A DNA stretch of 64,000 nt from Saccharomyces paradoxus (Eukaryota > Ascomycota > Saccharomycetes > Saccharomycetales > Saccharomycetaceae), in assembly GCF_002079055.1 (NCBI RefSeq), contig NC_047497.1, positions 478,501-542,500 on the forward strand, read 5' to 3'. A program made the position numbers and the translations under genes. Positions 51,853 to 61,040 of the stretch are shown piece by piece; within the stretch, counting starts at the first letter, position 1, and each line of letters opens with the position of its first letter. The notes below the pieces were generated by a model. The model was not told the origin of the DNA, did not search any database, and saw only the letters and a program-made list of their open reading frames with translations.

Positions 51853-53790
51853 CTAAAGTGTCCATACGTTAATGTCTCCATTGTTGTGCCCGTTAATGAG
51901 AAATCCGTCTTTATACTTTACAATAGCAATTCTTCTACTCAGCTCATCCCCGTCCAGTGAATGCGGTGGTTCAGGGGTCATCCAATGCTCATCGCGCTCC
52001 ATGTTGAAGACATTGACCCCTCTCTCGTTTGCACCAACAGTAATTAACTTACCATCGAAATCTAAGGAGGATACGGGTAAATCATACGCGATTACGTCAA
52101 GTATTGAGCTTGTCCTCAGATCCCAAATTCTTACACTATTGTCTACCGAACCTGTTACTAGTTTTTCAGAGTCGAACTTCAAACCTGTGATTCCATCAGT
52201 ATGGCCTTCTAGCAATCTTACTGGTTTGCCAACTCTTAAATCCCATAGTCGCACAATACCGTCTTTTGTTCCTGTTGCTAATGCTGAGTTGTAACATTGG
52301 AGTGCTCCTATCATTGGTGCTTCAGTGCCAGGTAAACGTGTATAATTGTTTAAGGAACGCGCAGGCATTTTAATGTCGCTGTATGTAGGTGTGAAAATAA
52401 GGTCAAGTTGTTGAATACATTTCCCCGTCGCCAAATCCCAGTGGAATATTTTCTTGTCCTTAGATCCGCTAACTAAAGCTTCCGAATCAAAGGATAGGGC
52501 TGTGATTTCGTCGTTATGTAATTCAAAATTATGGATACATGGTGTAATAATCTCTTCTGTATTCTGTTTCAATGGACTGTGGTCCAAATATAGCTCCCTA
52601 CTAAGATTTAAGTCCCACAATTTCATAGTGGCATCTTTACTTCCAGTAATTAACATATTGGAGTTTGTCTTATCTAGCTGCATACAGTTGACCGTAGCGA
52701 GGTGACCAGGCAGCTCTCCAACTTGCCCTCCATGGTTCAAATCCCACACTTTTACTATACGATCCTGGTAGCTTGATGAGCATAACGTTCCCCATGGCAT
52801 ATCAAAATCCAGTGCGGTTATGCTGTTTCCATGCTCACCATGGGTTATTGTCATTCTGAAAGCCATTGAATTTCGACTATGCGATTCTGTAGTAGTATTC
52901 ATTTTATTGTTTTTGGCCTGGCTTTTTTCATGGGGCCTCTTATAAAAACCTTTCAACCTTGTATCGTTAGTTTCATCATCATTTAGCGACGATACGGGTT
53001 CTTTATTTTGTGTAGAGGATGAGGATTTGAACAACGTTTCTTCTTCCAATTTCATTTGTACGCTCTTTTCATGATTGGCTTCCAAACTATATTCCTTGAT
53101 AAAATCTATTCTATCCTTTATCAGTATTACGTCACTCTCAAGATTGGTAGACTTACTATCAATATTTTTTACCCTTTCCAGGATCTTCAATTTCCTGGAA
53201 TTTAGTTCATTAATCATGGAATCTAATCTAGTCAACTCGTCCATTTCTAACGTTTTTCTGATTGACAGGTTTTCCACGTTAGTTTTCACATCCTGAAGTA
53301 ACCGTGTTAGGTCATTGCTAGAGTATGTTTTATTCACGAAATCAGTGTTAATATGTCGTAATAGAACGTATTCTTCCTCATCATTATTGATAGCCTCCTT
53401 TACATCATCTACCAGCAGTCCTTGTTGAATAATGGAAACAGTGGCTTTGAATCCTTCAAACAAAGAAGGTAAATTCGTTTCAGCGGCACCGATGGGTAGC
53501 GGGTATCGTTGCTTATCCAAAGAAGCGAGTATTCTGAAAGTTGTCGCAGAGTCTGCATAATTGTTTTGAAAGAAGAAAATTCCCATCTGTCCTATCTGGG
53601 CATCGTTTACTCTCTCGGTCCAAGTCAATTTTCTGAACAGTAGTAGTTTGCAAAGAAATTTGTAGATAGGGCTCGTTATATATTTTTGGAATTGTTGTTG
53701 CCCTAGTATAGCATGTGGCAGCTTAGTAAGTATTATTTCAATTGGTTTAGTCACCAGAGAGTTTCCTCCTCTAGCATCTCCTGAATTCAT
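51853..53790 (-). CDS. CAF4: WD40 mitochondrial-fission adaptor Caf4
   Basis: A 645-residue protein, close to the length recalled. Caf4 is the paralogue of Mdv1. It links Fis1 on the outer mitochondrial membrane to the dynamin Dnm1, and was also found with the CCR4-NOT complex. The N-terminal region (about 1-140) binds Fis1. A coiled coil follows at about 170-245 (TRLDSMINELNSRKLKILERVKN). The C-terminal beta-propeller begins at about 310. WD repeats end in DRIVKVWDL, DATMKLWDL, DKKIFHWDL, DGIVRLWDL and DNSVRIWDL, plus weaker ones up to GDINVWTL at the end, consistent with seven blades. Confidence 0.96.
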   Translation of the reverse strand: MNSGDARGGNSLVTKPIEIILTKLPHAILGQQQFQKYITSPIYKFLCKLLLFRKLTWTERVNDAQIGQMGIFFFQNNYADSATTFRILASLDKQRYPLPIGAAETNLPSLFEGFKATVSIIQQGLLVDDVKEAINNDEEEYVLLRHINTDFVNKTYSSNDLTRLLQDVKTNVENLSIRKTLEMDELTRLDSMINELNSRKLKILERVKNIDSKSTNLESDVILIKDRIDFIKEYSLEANHEKSVQMKLEEETLFKSSSSTQNKEPVSSLNDDETNDTRLKGFYKRPHEKSQAKNNKMNTTTESHSRNSMAFRMTITHGEHGNSITALDFDMPWGTLCSSSYQDRIVKVWDLNHGGQVGELPGHLATVNCMQLDKTNSNMLITGSKDATMKLWDLNLSRELYLDHSPLKQNTEEIITPCIHNFELHNDEITALSFDSEALVSGSKDKKIFHWDLATGKCIQQLDLIFTPTYSDIKMPARSLNNYTRLPGTEAPMIGALQCYNSALATGTKDGIVRLWDLRVGKPVRLLEGHTDGITGLKFDSEKLVTGSVDNSVRIWDLRTSSILDVIAYDLPVSSLDFDGKLITVGANERGVNVFNMERDEHWMTPEPPHSLDGDELSRRIAIVKYKDGFLINGHNNGDINVWTL

Positions 53791-54044
53791 ATAGAGATAT
53801 TGTTTCCTACTATTGTTCGTCGGTAGCTTGATATATCATCCATTGTTTGCCTTTTTTTTTTTAAGATTTTTTTTTTCCATTGCGATGAGAAAACTTTATA
53901 TTAAAAACATGATGCTACATGCTTTGACAGCAGATGGCCCATGGTGCATCCACCAATTCGGCTTTATACATTTAGATATAAGCTCATGCGTACATATATG
54001 ATTTGCAGTTATCTATGCGTGGGGAACCAGGACAAGTGAAATGT

Positions 54045-54956
54045 CTATTCTCGAGCGGAAGTGGTTTCCTGCTTTTGCAAATTGGTCAATTCCATTTCCA
54101 GCCGCCTAATTTCATCTTTTTCTTTGCGAATAATCTTAGCAACATCGTGAGAAGAAGAAGGGTGGTACTGTGACATAGTCTTTAAGCGATCATCTTGAAG
54201 CAAAACCTCTTTCTTGATGAACCGGAGCTTGGAAGACAGTTGTTCATAGTTATGGTACAATTGGTCGTAATCCTGTTTGAACTCCGTTAGTGGCCATAAA
54301 TCAGTTACTTCTGCCATAACTTTAAGAATCAAATCAGTTGGAAAGTCCTCCACAAAGATAGTTTTCCTTCTTTGGTTGTTGGACTCTTCTTCCATGAGCA
54401 CACTTCCATTTTCCAAAGCATATAAGAGTCTTTGAATTTGTGGATCATCCTTGAACACGGCTGATAGTGCTTTGAAAGTACCTGAGCTTGAATTCGAAAT
54501 GACCGAGGATCCGATAAGATCTGTATCAAAAATAAAACTGTTTAAACCGCCGCCACTTGTAGTGGCAGTTCTTCTCCTTTTATTGTTCAGATCGAGACGA
54601 TCTTTGTTCAAATAAACTTCCTTGGGCACGTGGATGATCGGTTTTTCACCTGGTTTGCCCAGCCTTCTATTTCTTTTCATATCCGTATCTCGTTTGTTTA
54701 CATAGTCAAATACTCCCTCTTTACCGTCTCTACGTGAAACGGATTGCTTCTCGGGGTTGACTTTGAACAGAAGATAAGCCTCGTCGTGGTTGCAGTCCTT
54801 TATTAGTCTAGTAATGTCTTTCCTAATGTTTGCCTTGTTGCTGGCTCCCTGTAGGATGGCATTATGAAATATTCCTGGTGGCTTGAAATATAGCGTAGAC
54901 ATGGAGTCTACTGCCCTGTTTATATCGTCTATACATCCATCCAAACTTTCAGCCAT
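54045..54956 (-). CDS. SPC34: DASH/Dam1 complex subunit Spc34
   Basis: A 303-residue kinetochore protein, slightly longer than the roughly 295 I recall. Spc34 is one of ten subunits of the Dam1/DASH ring that couples kinetochores to microtubule plus ends, and it is an Ipl1 (Aurora B) target. A basic region at about 85-135 (KRNRRLGKPGEK; NKRRRTATTSGG) contains Ser/Thr sites in Arg-rich context. The C-terminal coiled coil covers about 220-300 (LWPLTEFKQDYDQLYHNYEQL; KDEIRRLEMELTNLQKQE). A TTTTCGCG element near 55049 upstream resembles G1/S-type sites. Confidence 0.95.
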   Translation of the reverse strand: MAESLDGCIDDINRAVDSMSTLYFKPPGIFHNAILQGASNKANIRKDITRLIKDCNHDEAYLLFKVNPEKQSVSRRDGKEGVFDYVNKRDTDMKRNRRLGKPGEKPIIHVPKEVYLNKDRLDLNNKRRRTATTSGGGLNSFIFDTDLIGSSVISNSSSGTFKALSAVFKDDPQIQRLLYALENGSVLMEEESNNQRRKTIFVEDFPTDLILKVMAEVTDLWPLTEFKQDYDQLYHNYEQLSSKLRFIKKEVLLQDDRLKTMSQYHPSSSHDVAKIIRKEKDEIRRLEMELTNLQKQETTSARE

Positions 54957-55160
54957 TCTGTAGCCGCTTCTTCTTATCCTGTTGTATGATAGTCCATTTT
55001 TTAGTTTTGTTTATTAACAAATAACTATTTTCAATTGTTTCTTGCTCATTTTCGCGCTTCCACAAGGCGCATACAGTATTGTAGTGAAATATATATACAT
55101 ACATCATACATATATATACATTCACACTGTGACTATAGGCTTGAGCTTAAATAGGAATTG

Positions 55161-56321
55161 TTAATCACGCCAGGCTGCGTATACTTCGTCAGTTCTAAAT
55201 TTTTGTGTGACTACAGTTTCAGAAAAGTCCTTCACGGTGCCACCCATTCTATACTCTAGTAGCCCTGCTTGTGCAATCATAACTCCATTATCGATACAAA
55301 ACCTGTTATCTGTAGCATGCAACTGCCCATTGGCTCTGTCTTTACACATTTGCGCCATCATTTCTTGTAGTCGCACGTTGCAGCCCACACCGCCTACGAT
55401 TAAAACTTGATTAGAGTTAACGTGAGCCATAGCCCTTTCCGTTATCTCAACAAGCATGGCAAACAGGTTCTCTTGCAAGGAATAGCAAAGATCCTCCACA
55501 GTTACTTTTTGCTCGCCCGTTTTCTTGTCAAATAGAATCTTATTTTTCTTATTGCCCTTAAATAGGTCCTTGGCCAGCAAATCGATGGAAGCTAAGATAC
55601 CGCTCATCGAAAGATCCATTCCTTTTACTGTGTATGGAAGTTCTACCAAGTTCTCCTTGTGAGGGGCCCTTTTGGCTAACTGCTCGATGTTGTAACCAGG
55701 CGATGGCTCATTAGGTATCTTTAGAGTTCTTGCAAATCTATCAAGACAATTACCGATAGCGATATCAAGCGTTTCACCAAAGATCCGGTACCGCTTCTCC
55801 GAGTATGCAATAACCTGTGTGTTTCCCCCACTTACATATAGTACCACAGGGTTCTGAGCTTTGGTGATTTCCCTTCCCATTTCGATGTGGCCAATGCAAT
55901 GGTTTACACCCACTAGCGGCACGTCCCACAGCAAGGAGCACGTTCTGGCGGCAATGACAACCGAATGCAGGGGTGCTCCCATCCCAGGGCCTTTGGTAAA
56001 GCAAATTACATCAATGTCTAATGTGGGGTTCTTGATGCCAGCTTCGGCCAATGCTTGTTTGATGAGTCTTACACACCAATTTCTGTGGTGCCTTGCCGTG
56101 TCACGAGGCAAAAATCCCTCCCCGGGAGGTGTCACATATGTGTCTCTGATATTAGAAAGCATTTCAGCCTCACAATCGTAAGATAGGTCGCTGTTGGCAT
56201 GTTTAGGCAGAAGCGGGTGCTTAATTATGCCAACGCCCAGTTTATTTGCGGAACCTTCGAGCCCAAGCGCAATATAATAGTCTCTACCATTTTTGGGCGG
56301 GATAGTGTTCAAATTGACCAT
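55161..56321 (-). CDS. KAE1: KEOPS tRNA N6-threonylcarbamoyl-adenosine transferase Kae1
   Basis: Encodes 386 residues from the ATG at 56321. Kae1 is the catalytic ASKHA-fold subunit of KEOPS, making t6A37 in ANN-decoding tRNAs in the cytosol. It also affects telomere length. Motifs: N-terminal [15 protein letters not shown] phosphate loop, [10 protein letters not shown], the metal-binding HCIGH (H141, H145), [14 protein letters not shown], and the C-terminal [13 protein letters not shown] with the metal-ligand region near DNRFCIDNG. An in-frame ATG at 56387 would add 22 basic residues. I choose the inner ATG because it gives the 386-residue form known in S. cerevisiae. Confidence 0.96.
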   Translation of the reverse strand: MVNLNTIPPKNGRDYYIALGLEGSANKLGVGIIKHPLLPKHANSDLSYDCEAEMLSNIRDTYVTPPGEGFLPRDTARHHRNWCVRLIKQALAEAGIKNPTLDIDVICFTKGPGMGAPLHSVVIAARTCSLLWDVPLVGVNHCIGHIEMGREITKAQNPVVLYVSGGNTQVIAYSEKRYRIFGETLDIAIGNCLDRFARTLKIPNEPSPGYNIEQLAKRAPHKENLVELPYTVKGMDLSMSGILASIDLLAKDLFKGNKKNKILFDKKTGEQKVTVEDLCYSLQENLFAMLVEITERAMAHVNSNQVLIVGGVGCNVRLQEMMAQMCKDRANGQLHATDNRFCIDNGVMIAQAGLLEYRMGGTVKDFSETVVTQKFRTDEVYAAWRD

Positions 56322-56486
56322 TTTGCTCCTGATTGCATTGGAGAGAATGTTGTAAATTCCTTTCACATACAAGATAGATACACGCATCGCTGCACGAAGC
56401 TAAAATGGCTACTTTCGAACTCATCATCATGCACTTCTACATTCCGTATGAAATGATCACAGGATGAGGTAAAAAGTAAAGAAAAT

Positions 56487-56558
56487 CTCCGCGACGGGGA
56501 ATTGAACCCCGATCTGGCACGCGACAAGCGCCCATTCTGACCATTAAACTATCACGGA
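56487..56558 (-). tRNA. tD(GUC)K: tRNA-Asp (anticodon GTC)
   Basis: A 72-base gene on the minus strand. The acceptor stem TCCGTGA pairs with TCGCGGA and ends in discriminator G at 56487. Anticodon GTC sits in the loop of cgcttGTCgcg. The B box ggttcaattcc is present. T-runs downstream (the A-runs at 56471-56475 and 56482-56485 on the plus strand) terminate Pol III. LTRs begin about 100 bp upstream of the tRNA, the usual Ty1 window. Confidence 0.97.
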
Positions 56559-56657
56559 ACGTTATTTGATAAGAGCGGGAAATGGTTGAAACACTCTAAG
56601 ACACGTTCAACGCTGCAGGTTAAATATCAGCAATTCCTTAAGATGGTATCCGCTAAC

Positions 56658-57248
56658 TGAGAATTTGGTGAATAATTAGATAATTGTTGGGATTCATTGT
56701 TGCTAACGGATATAATATTACGTATACAGAATATACTAGAAGTTTGTTGGAATGAAATTCTAACATCATCTATTTACTACTATATTATCACATGCGGTGC
56801 AAGAGGATGGCATAAAGATTGAGAAACAGCCATCCAATCTAATGGAAGCTCAAATGCAAGGATTGATAATGTAATAGGAAAATGAATGACAAGGTATAAA
56901 AGGAAAGAAGATAAAATAATAACACTATGTAGAACTATCGATTCCCTTTTGTGGATTCCTATATCCTCGAGGAGAACTTCTAGTATATTCTGTATAAGTA
57001 ATATTATAGCCTTTAGTAACAATGGAATCCCAACAATTATCTAATTATTCACCCAATCCTCAAAGTTCTTCTCGGGGATATTTGAATCCATAAAAGGATA
57101 TCGATAACTCTACATAGTAATATTACTTTATCTTCTTTCCTTTTGTACGTTGACATTCATTTTCTTATTACATTATCAATCCTTGCATTTCAGCTTCCAT
57201 TAAATTTGATGTCTGCTTCTCAATCTTCATGTCATCTTCTTACATCGC
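56658..57248 (-). mobile_element. Older delta LTR, split by a younger LTR
   Basis: A minus-strand delta LTR opens at 56658 with tgagaatttggtgaataatt. It is interrupted at 56745-57062 by a plus-strand LTR, and continues at 57063 with aagttcttctc through the block cttgcatttcagcttcc. One of its own ends is missing, so about 270 bp remain. It is broken and older than the LTR it carries. Confidence 0.92.
56745..57062 (+). mobile_element. Solo delta LTR nested in an older LTR, with perfect target duplication
   Basis: A full-length 318-bp solo LTR on the plus strand, starting TGTTGGAATGAAATTC and ending ACCCAATCCTCA. It is flanked by the perfect 5-bp duplication aagtt (56740-56744 and 57063-57067), proving direct insertion into the older delta followed by LTR-LTR recombination. 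It has the same length and subgroup as 33730-34047. The intact duplication suggests it is younger than the other LTRs in the window. Confidence 0.96.
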
Positions 57249-57840
57249 TGGCAACCAGCTCGAAATCACATGCTTTAAACAAATCGTTCGTCATCTTCGA
57301 CAAATTTATCGTTTTGGTTAATGTTGGCCCAATATAGATGAATTATTACTACTCAAGTGGAAGGGCACACTGCGTTACCCGACTGGAAGGCAAGGGTGGT
57401 AGCTCGAACGCTGCGAGAGAAGTAATGTTGTGATGTGCCAGAGCATAGGTAGATAGATCGATATAGACACATTCTATTGAATTAGGCACAGCTCTCTGTC
57501 TTTTTGATGTTTGAATTAAAATCCTACGACTCACACACACACACCATTCACTCTTTTCTACCGATCAAATGCCTCGCCCCTGCTTACGTAACCTACGACA
57601 ATAGATTAGAAATATGTGTGCCAAGGACAATAAGTTGTATTCCCACCGGTCGCACTTTTACTTACTGCCCTGTATAGATCGATTTGACATCAGACACAAA
57701 GGATTATAGGGGTTGCATTAGTTCCGTCAGAGACACAGTCCCACTTTCCACTGGTCCGCTGATTACTTTTCACTGATCCGGTGAAATTATGGCTCTCATT
57801 TTCGTCATAATACCTGTTTTGGGACATCTTTTTCTTCAGC
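57249..57840. other. Intergenic between the LTR pair and the GAP1 regulatory region
   Basis: About 590 bp without a gene. It holds a Reb1 core (TTACCCG, 57375-57381), a short CA repeat near 57530-57543, and a pair of similar 18-mers 22 bp apart (57745-57762 and 57767-57784). No LTR sequence continues here. No ORF is credible. Confidence 0.55.
57375..57381. promoter_or_regulatory. Reb1 site, distal GAP1 upstream region
   Basis: An exact TTACCCG core between the LTR cluster and GAP1. It may mark a nucleosome-free border; its target gene is unclear. Confidence 0.45.
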
Positions 57841-57846
57841 CGATCG

Positions 57847-58108
57847 CTTATCTGCTTTATAAGGCCGTAATCAGTGACCGTCCCTCTTGATAAGATCCCG
57901 TTGGTGCCGTACCGCTATCAGGCAGCCTCGCTAATCTATGCAGCTAAGTCACATTTTACATATCTCTCGAGTAAGATAACGGGAACTTGATACGGTAACT
58001 GATAAGATTTCTACATTGTCAGTTTGGATGCTTTTTCTTACGTCCGATTAGCTTATCTTCTGGAGCAACCGGCTATTTACCTCCTCATAGTAGATTAAAC
58101 ATGATAAG
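57847..58108. promoter_or_regulatory. GAP1 nitrogen-control region: five GATAAG sites
   Basis: CTTATC at 57847-57852 and 58052-58057, and GATAAG at 57889-57894, 58001-58006 and 58103-58108, all 234-495 bp upstream of the GAP1 ATG. A further GATAAC is at 57975-57980. Gln3 and Gat1 activate and Dal80/Gzf3 repress through such sites. The density fits strong nitrogen catabolite repression of GAP1. Confidence 0.88.
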
Positions 58109-58162
58109 CACATAGTCGGGGCAACACAGTTCTTCCCGCCGGAATTTGCTCTAGTTGGGACA

Positions 58163-58168
58163 TATAAA
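58163..58168 (+). promoter_or_regulatory. GAP1 TATA box
   Basis: A tataaa element 174 bp upstream of the GAP1 ATG, downstream of the GATA sites. Confidence 0.65.
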
Positions 58169-58341
58169 GATGAAGGTGAAATCTGTTTAAGTGGATGACA
58201 TTGCCATTATTTTTTTCCTCCTAGCTTAATTTTTCAATTCCTTGTATACGAAATCTTGTTTTCTTATTAGCCTTAATACAACAAAAGTAAAAAAGAATAG
58301 ATCAAGGACAGCAATATTACAAAAAAAAGGAAATAAAAAAA

Positions 58342-60150
58342 ATGAGTAATACTTCTTCGTACGAGAAGAATAATCCGGAAAATCTGAAACACAATGGTAT
58401 TACCATAGATTCTGAATTCCTTACTCAGGAACCTATAACCATTCCTTCAAATGGGTCCGCCGTTTCTATTGATGAAACAGGTTCAGGGTCCAAATGGCAG
58501 GATTTCAAGGATTCCTTCAGGAGGGTAAAGCCTATTGAAGTCGATCCTAATCTTACAGAAGCTGAAAAGGTGGCCGTCATCACTGCTCAAACTCCGTTGA
58601 AACACCACTTGAAAAATAGACATTTGCAAATGATTGCAATTGGTGGTGCCATCGGTACTGGTCTGCTGGTTGGGTCAGGTACTGCATTAAGAACAGGTGG
58701 TCCCGCTTCGCTGCTGATTGGATGGGGGTCTACAGGTACTATGATTTACACTATGGTTATGGCTCTGGGTGAATTAGCTGTGATTTTCCCCATTTCAGGT
58801 GGTTTCACTACGTATGCTACTAGATTTATTGATGAGTCGTTTGGTTACGCAAATAACTTTAATTATATGTTACAATGGTTGGTTGTGCTGCCCTTAGAAA
58901 TTGTCTCAGCTTCCATTACTGTGAATTTTTGGGGTACGGATCCGAAGTACAGAGATGGATTTGTCGCACTTTTTTGGGTTGTAATTGTTATTATCAATAT
59001 GTTTGGTGTCAAAGGTTATGGTGAGGCAGAATTTGTCTTTTCATTTATCAAGGTTATCACTGTCGTTGGATTCATCATCTTAGGTATTATTTTAAATTGT
59101 GGTGGTGGACCAGAAGGTGGTTACATTGGTGGTAAGTATTGGCATGATCCTGGTGCATTTGCTGGTGACACTCCCGGTGCAAAGTTCAAGGGTGTTTGTT
59201 CTGTTTTCGTTACTGCCGCCTTTTCCTTCGCCGGTTCAGAATTGGTTGGTCTTGCTTCCAGTGAATCCGTAGAACCTAGAAAGTCCGTCCCTAAGGCTGC
59301 TAAACAAGTTTTCTGGAGAATCACCTTATTTTACATTTTGTCGCTGCTAATGATTGGTCTTTTAGTCCCATATAACGATCCAAGTTTGATTGGTGCCTCC
59401 TCCGTGGATGCTGCTGCCTCACCTTTCGTCATTGCCATTAAAACACACGGTATCAAAGGTTTACCAAGTGTCGTTAATGTGGTCATCTTGATTGCTGTGT
59501 TGTCTGTCGGTAACTCTGCCATCTATGCATGCTCCAGAACAATGGTTGCCCTGGCAGAACAAAGATTCCTACCAGAAATCTTCGCTTACGTCGACCGTAA
59601 GGGTAGACCACTGGTGGGTATTGCTGTTACATCTGCATTCGGTCTTATTGCATTCGTCGCCGCCTCCAAAAAGGAAGGTGAAGTTTTCAACTGGTTACTG
59701 GCCTTGTCTGGGTTGTCATCCCTTTTCACATGGGGTGGTATCTGTATTTGTCACATCCGTTTCAGAAAGGCATTGGCCGCCCAGGGTAGAAACTTGGATG
59801 AACTGTCTTTCAAATCTCCTACTGGTGTTTGGGGGTCCTACTGGGGGTTGTTTATGGTTATTATTATGTTCATTGCCCAATTCTACGTTGCTCTGTTCCC
59901 AGTAGGTGATTCTCCTAGTGCAGAAGGTTTCTTCGAAGCTTATCTGTCCTTCCCACTTGTTATGGCTATGTACATCGGACATAAGATCTACAAGAGGAAT
60001 TGGAAGATTTTTATCCCAGCAGAAGAAATGGACATTGACACTGGTAGAAGAGAAGTCGACTTGGAGTTATTGAAACAAGAAATTGCAGAAGAAAAGGCAA
60101 TTTTGGCCACCAAGCCAAGATGGTATAGAATCTGGAATTTCTGGTGTTGA
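58342..60150 (+). CDS. GAP1: General amino-acid permease Gap1
   Basis: A 602-residue plasma-membrane H+/amino-acid symporter and transceptor of the yeast amino-acid transporter family, same length as S. cerevisiae Gap1. The cytosolic N-terminus carries K9 and K16, the ubiquitination sites used for endocytosis through Rsp5 and arrestins such as Aly1. Twelve membrane segments run from about residue 95 to 545. The helix 1 motif IGGAIGTGLLVGSG is the substrate-binding loop. The C-terminal tail contains a di-leucine-like element (LELLKQEIAEEKAIL) and ends RIWNFWC with a terminal Cys. About 19 residues differ from the S. cerevisiae protein as I recall it. The A-rich leader before ATG is typical of high expression. 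Confidence 0.98.
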   Translation: MSNTSSYEKNNPENLKHNGITIDSEFLTQEPITIPSNGSAVSIDETGSGSKWQDFKDSFRRVKPIEVDPNLTEAEKVAVITAQTPLKHHLKNRHLQMIAIGGAIGTGLLVGSGTALRTGGPASLLIGWGSTGTMIYTMVMALGELAVIFPISGGFTTYATRFIDESFGYANNFNYMLQWLVVLPLEIVSASITVNFWGTDPKYRDGFVALFWVVIVIINMFGVKGYGEAEFVFSFIKVITVVGFIILGIILNCGGGPEGGYIGGKYWHDPGAFAGDTPGAKFKGVCSVFVTAAFSFAGSELVGLASSESVEPRKSVPKAAKQVFWRITLFYILSLLMIGLLVPYNDPSLIGASSVDAAASPFVIAIKTHGIKGLPSVVNVVILIAVLSVGNSAIYACSRTMVALAEQRFLPEIFAYVDRKGRPLVGIAVTSAFGLIAFVAASKKEGEVFNWLLALSGLSSLFTWGGICICHIRFRKALAAQGRNLDELSFKSPTGVWGSYWGLFMVIIMFIAQFYVALFPVGDSPSAEGFFEAYLSFPLVMAMYIGHKIYKRNWKIFIPAEEMDIDTGRREVDLELLKQEIAEEKAILATKPRWYRIWNFWC

Positions 60151-60311
60151 TGAATTAAAAGTCCGTATAAAGACTTTATTTTTAGATAATATAATAAAAA
60201 TATTTATTTCTCGTCATTAATCTAAAAAAATGAATAAAGGTAAACGTTTATACTTGTATAGTTTCCATGCACTAAAAGATAAATTACTATATGAAAGAAA
60301 GATAAGCATTT

Positions 60312-60328
60312 TTTTTTTACGTTTTGTT
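60312..60328 (+). other. Extended ARS consensus: candidate replication origin 3' of GAP1
   Basis: The 17 bases match the extended ACS WWWWTTTAYRTTTWGTT at every position (the 11-bp ACS core is 60315-60325). The flank is AT-rich (60150-60310 is A-rich, giving a candidate DNA-unwinding side). S. cerevisiae has an origin (ARS1116, as I recall) just downstream of GAP1, so conservation is likely. Activity is inferred. Confidence 0.7.
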
Positions 60329-60677
60329 CATGTTTTCAGAAGTGCGAACATTTCAATTTCAAGATGAGGGAAGAGGGTGCTTGATTTCGGTGGAATTACC
60401 TAATTAATACAACCAATCAATATAAGCTGCCCGCCTTCGGTTTGATATCTCAATTGATTCCGATTAAATCCGCTGGTAACAGTTTTGTTTCATACAAAAC
60501 TAATCTCCCTTCACCCTCCTTACACTTATTTAACCTTGGGGCCCCGGAGTTTCCCTTTTTCCGCCACTCCGATAACTAAGCTTTGCGGTTTCACTGCCTG
60601 TCAAACATTTTCCTGCAATCAATGACATTTAAAACGTAATTGCCAAAAAAAAAGTTAAATCATGATTAACTTTCACT

Positions 60678-60711
60678 GCGGCTTCGCCGCTTTCCTTATG
60701 GGGAAATCCCC
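60678..60711. repeat. Two adjacent short inverted repeats
   Basis: GCGGC-ttc-GCCGC at 60678-60690 and GGGGA-aa-TCCCC at 60700-60711, both perfect and 9 bp apart, in otherwise AT-rich DNA between GAP1 and tRNA-Ala. The second includes a CCCCT stress-response-like core. Confidence 0.8.
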
Positions 60712-60967
60712 TCTTATGATCTGGATATAAGCCTTAACATTGACGATGACGAACGCACAGATGCGGGGGATTAAACAGCTAATACAAAACTATTAGTAAG
60801 AAGCTAGCGGATTGGGAACGGTAGCTTTTAACTTGAGTTGAATTTCTCCCACTCTGTTTGATGACGTGTCACACATTCTCGAGAGATCAGTGCAGATATC
60901 AAAGGAATAAAGTTTGGGTCAAAGGAATAAATCCCTGCTCATAGGAACCAACTAATATAGTTATACT

Positions 60968-61040
60968 GGGCGTGTGGCGTAGTCGGTAGCGCGCTCCCTT
61001 AGCATGGGAGAGGTCTCCGGTTCGATTCCGGACTCGTCCA
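60968..61040 (+). tRNA. tA(AGC)K1: tRNA-Ala (anticodon AGC)
   Basis: A 73-base gene without intron. The acceptor stem GGGCGTG pairs with CTCGTCC (T-G and G-T pairs included), with discriminator A at 61040. Anticodon AGC sits in cttAGCatg. A box tggcgtagtcgg and B box ggttcgattcc are present. T-runs at 61044-61048 and 61060-61068 terminate transcription. No LTR lies upstream, unlike the three other tRNA genes here. Its end is only 112 bp before the YKR041W ATG. Confidence 0.97.

Larger units (their letters stand above)
60151..60967. other. Intergenic GAP1 to tRNA-Ala
   Basis: An 817-bp region. It holds the GAP1 3' end, a perfect replication-origin consensus (60312-60328) and two adjacent short hairpins (60678-60711). 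I searched it for delta, sigma and tau LTR blocks and found none. Confidence 0.65.

Noticed and set aside
60151-60967. Possible delta LTR 3' of GAP1 as in S. cerevisiae
   Set aside because: None of the diagnostic delta blocks (tgttggaat, tagaagttctcctc, ttgttgggattcc) is present on either strand.
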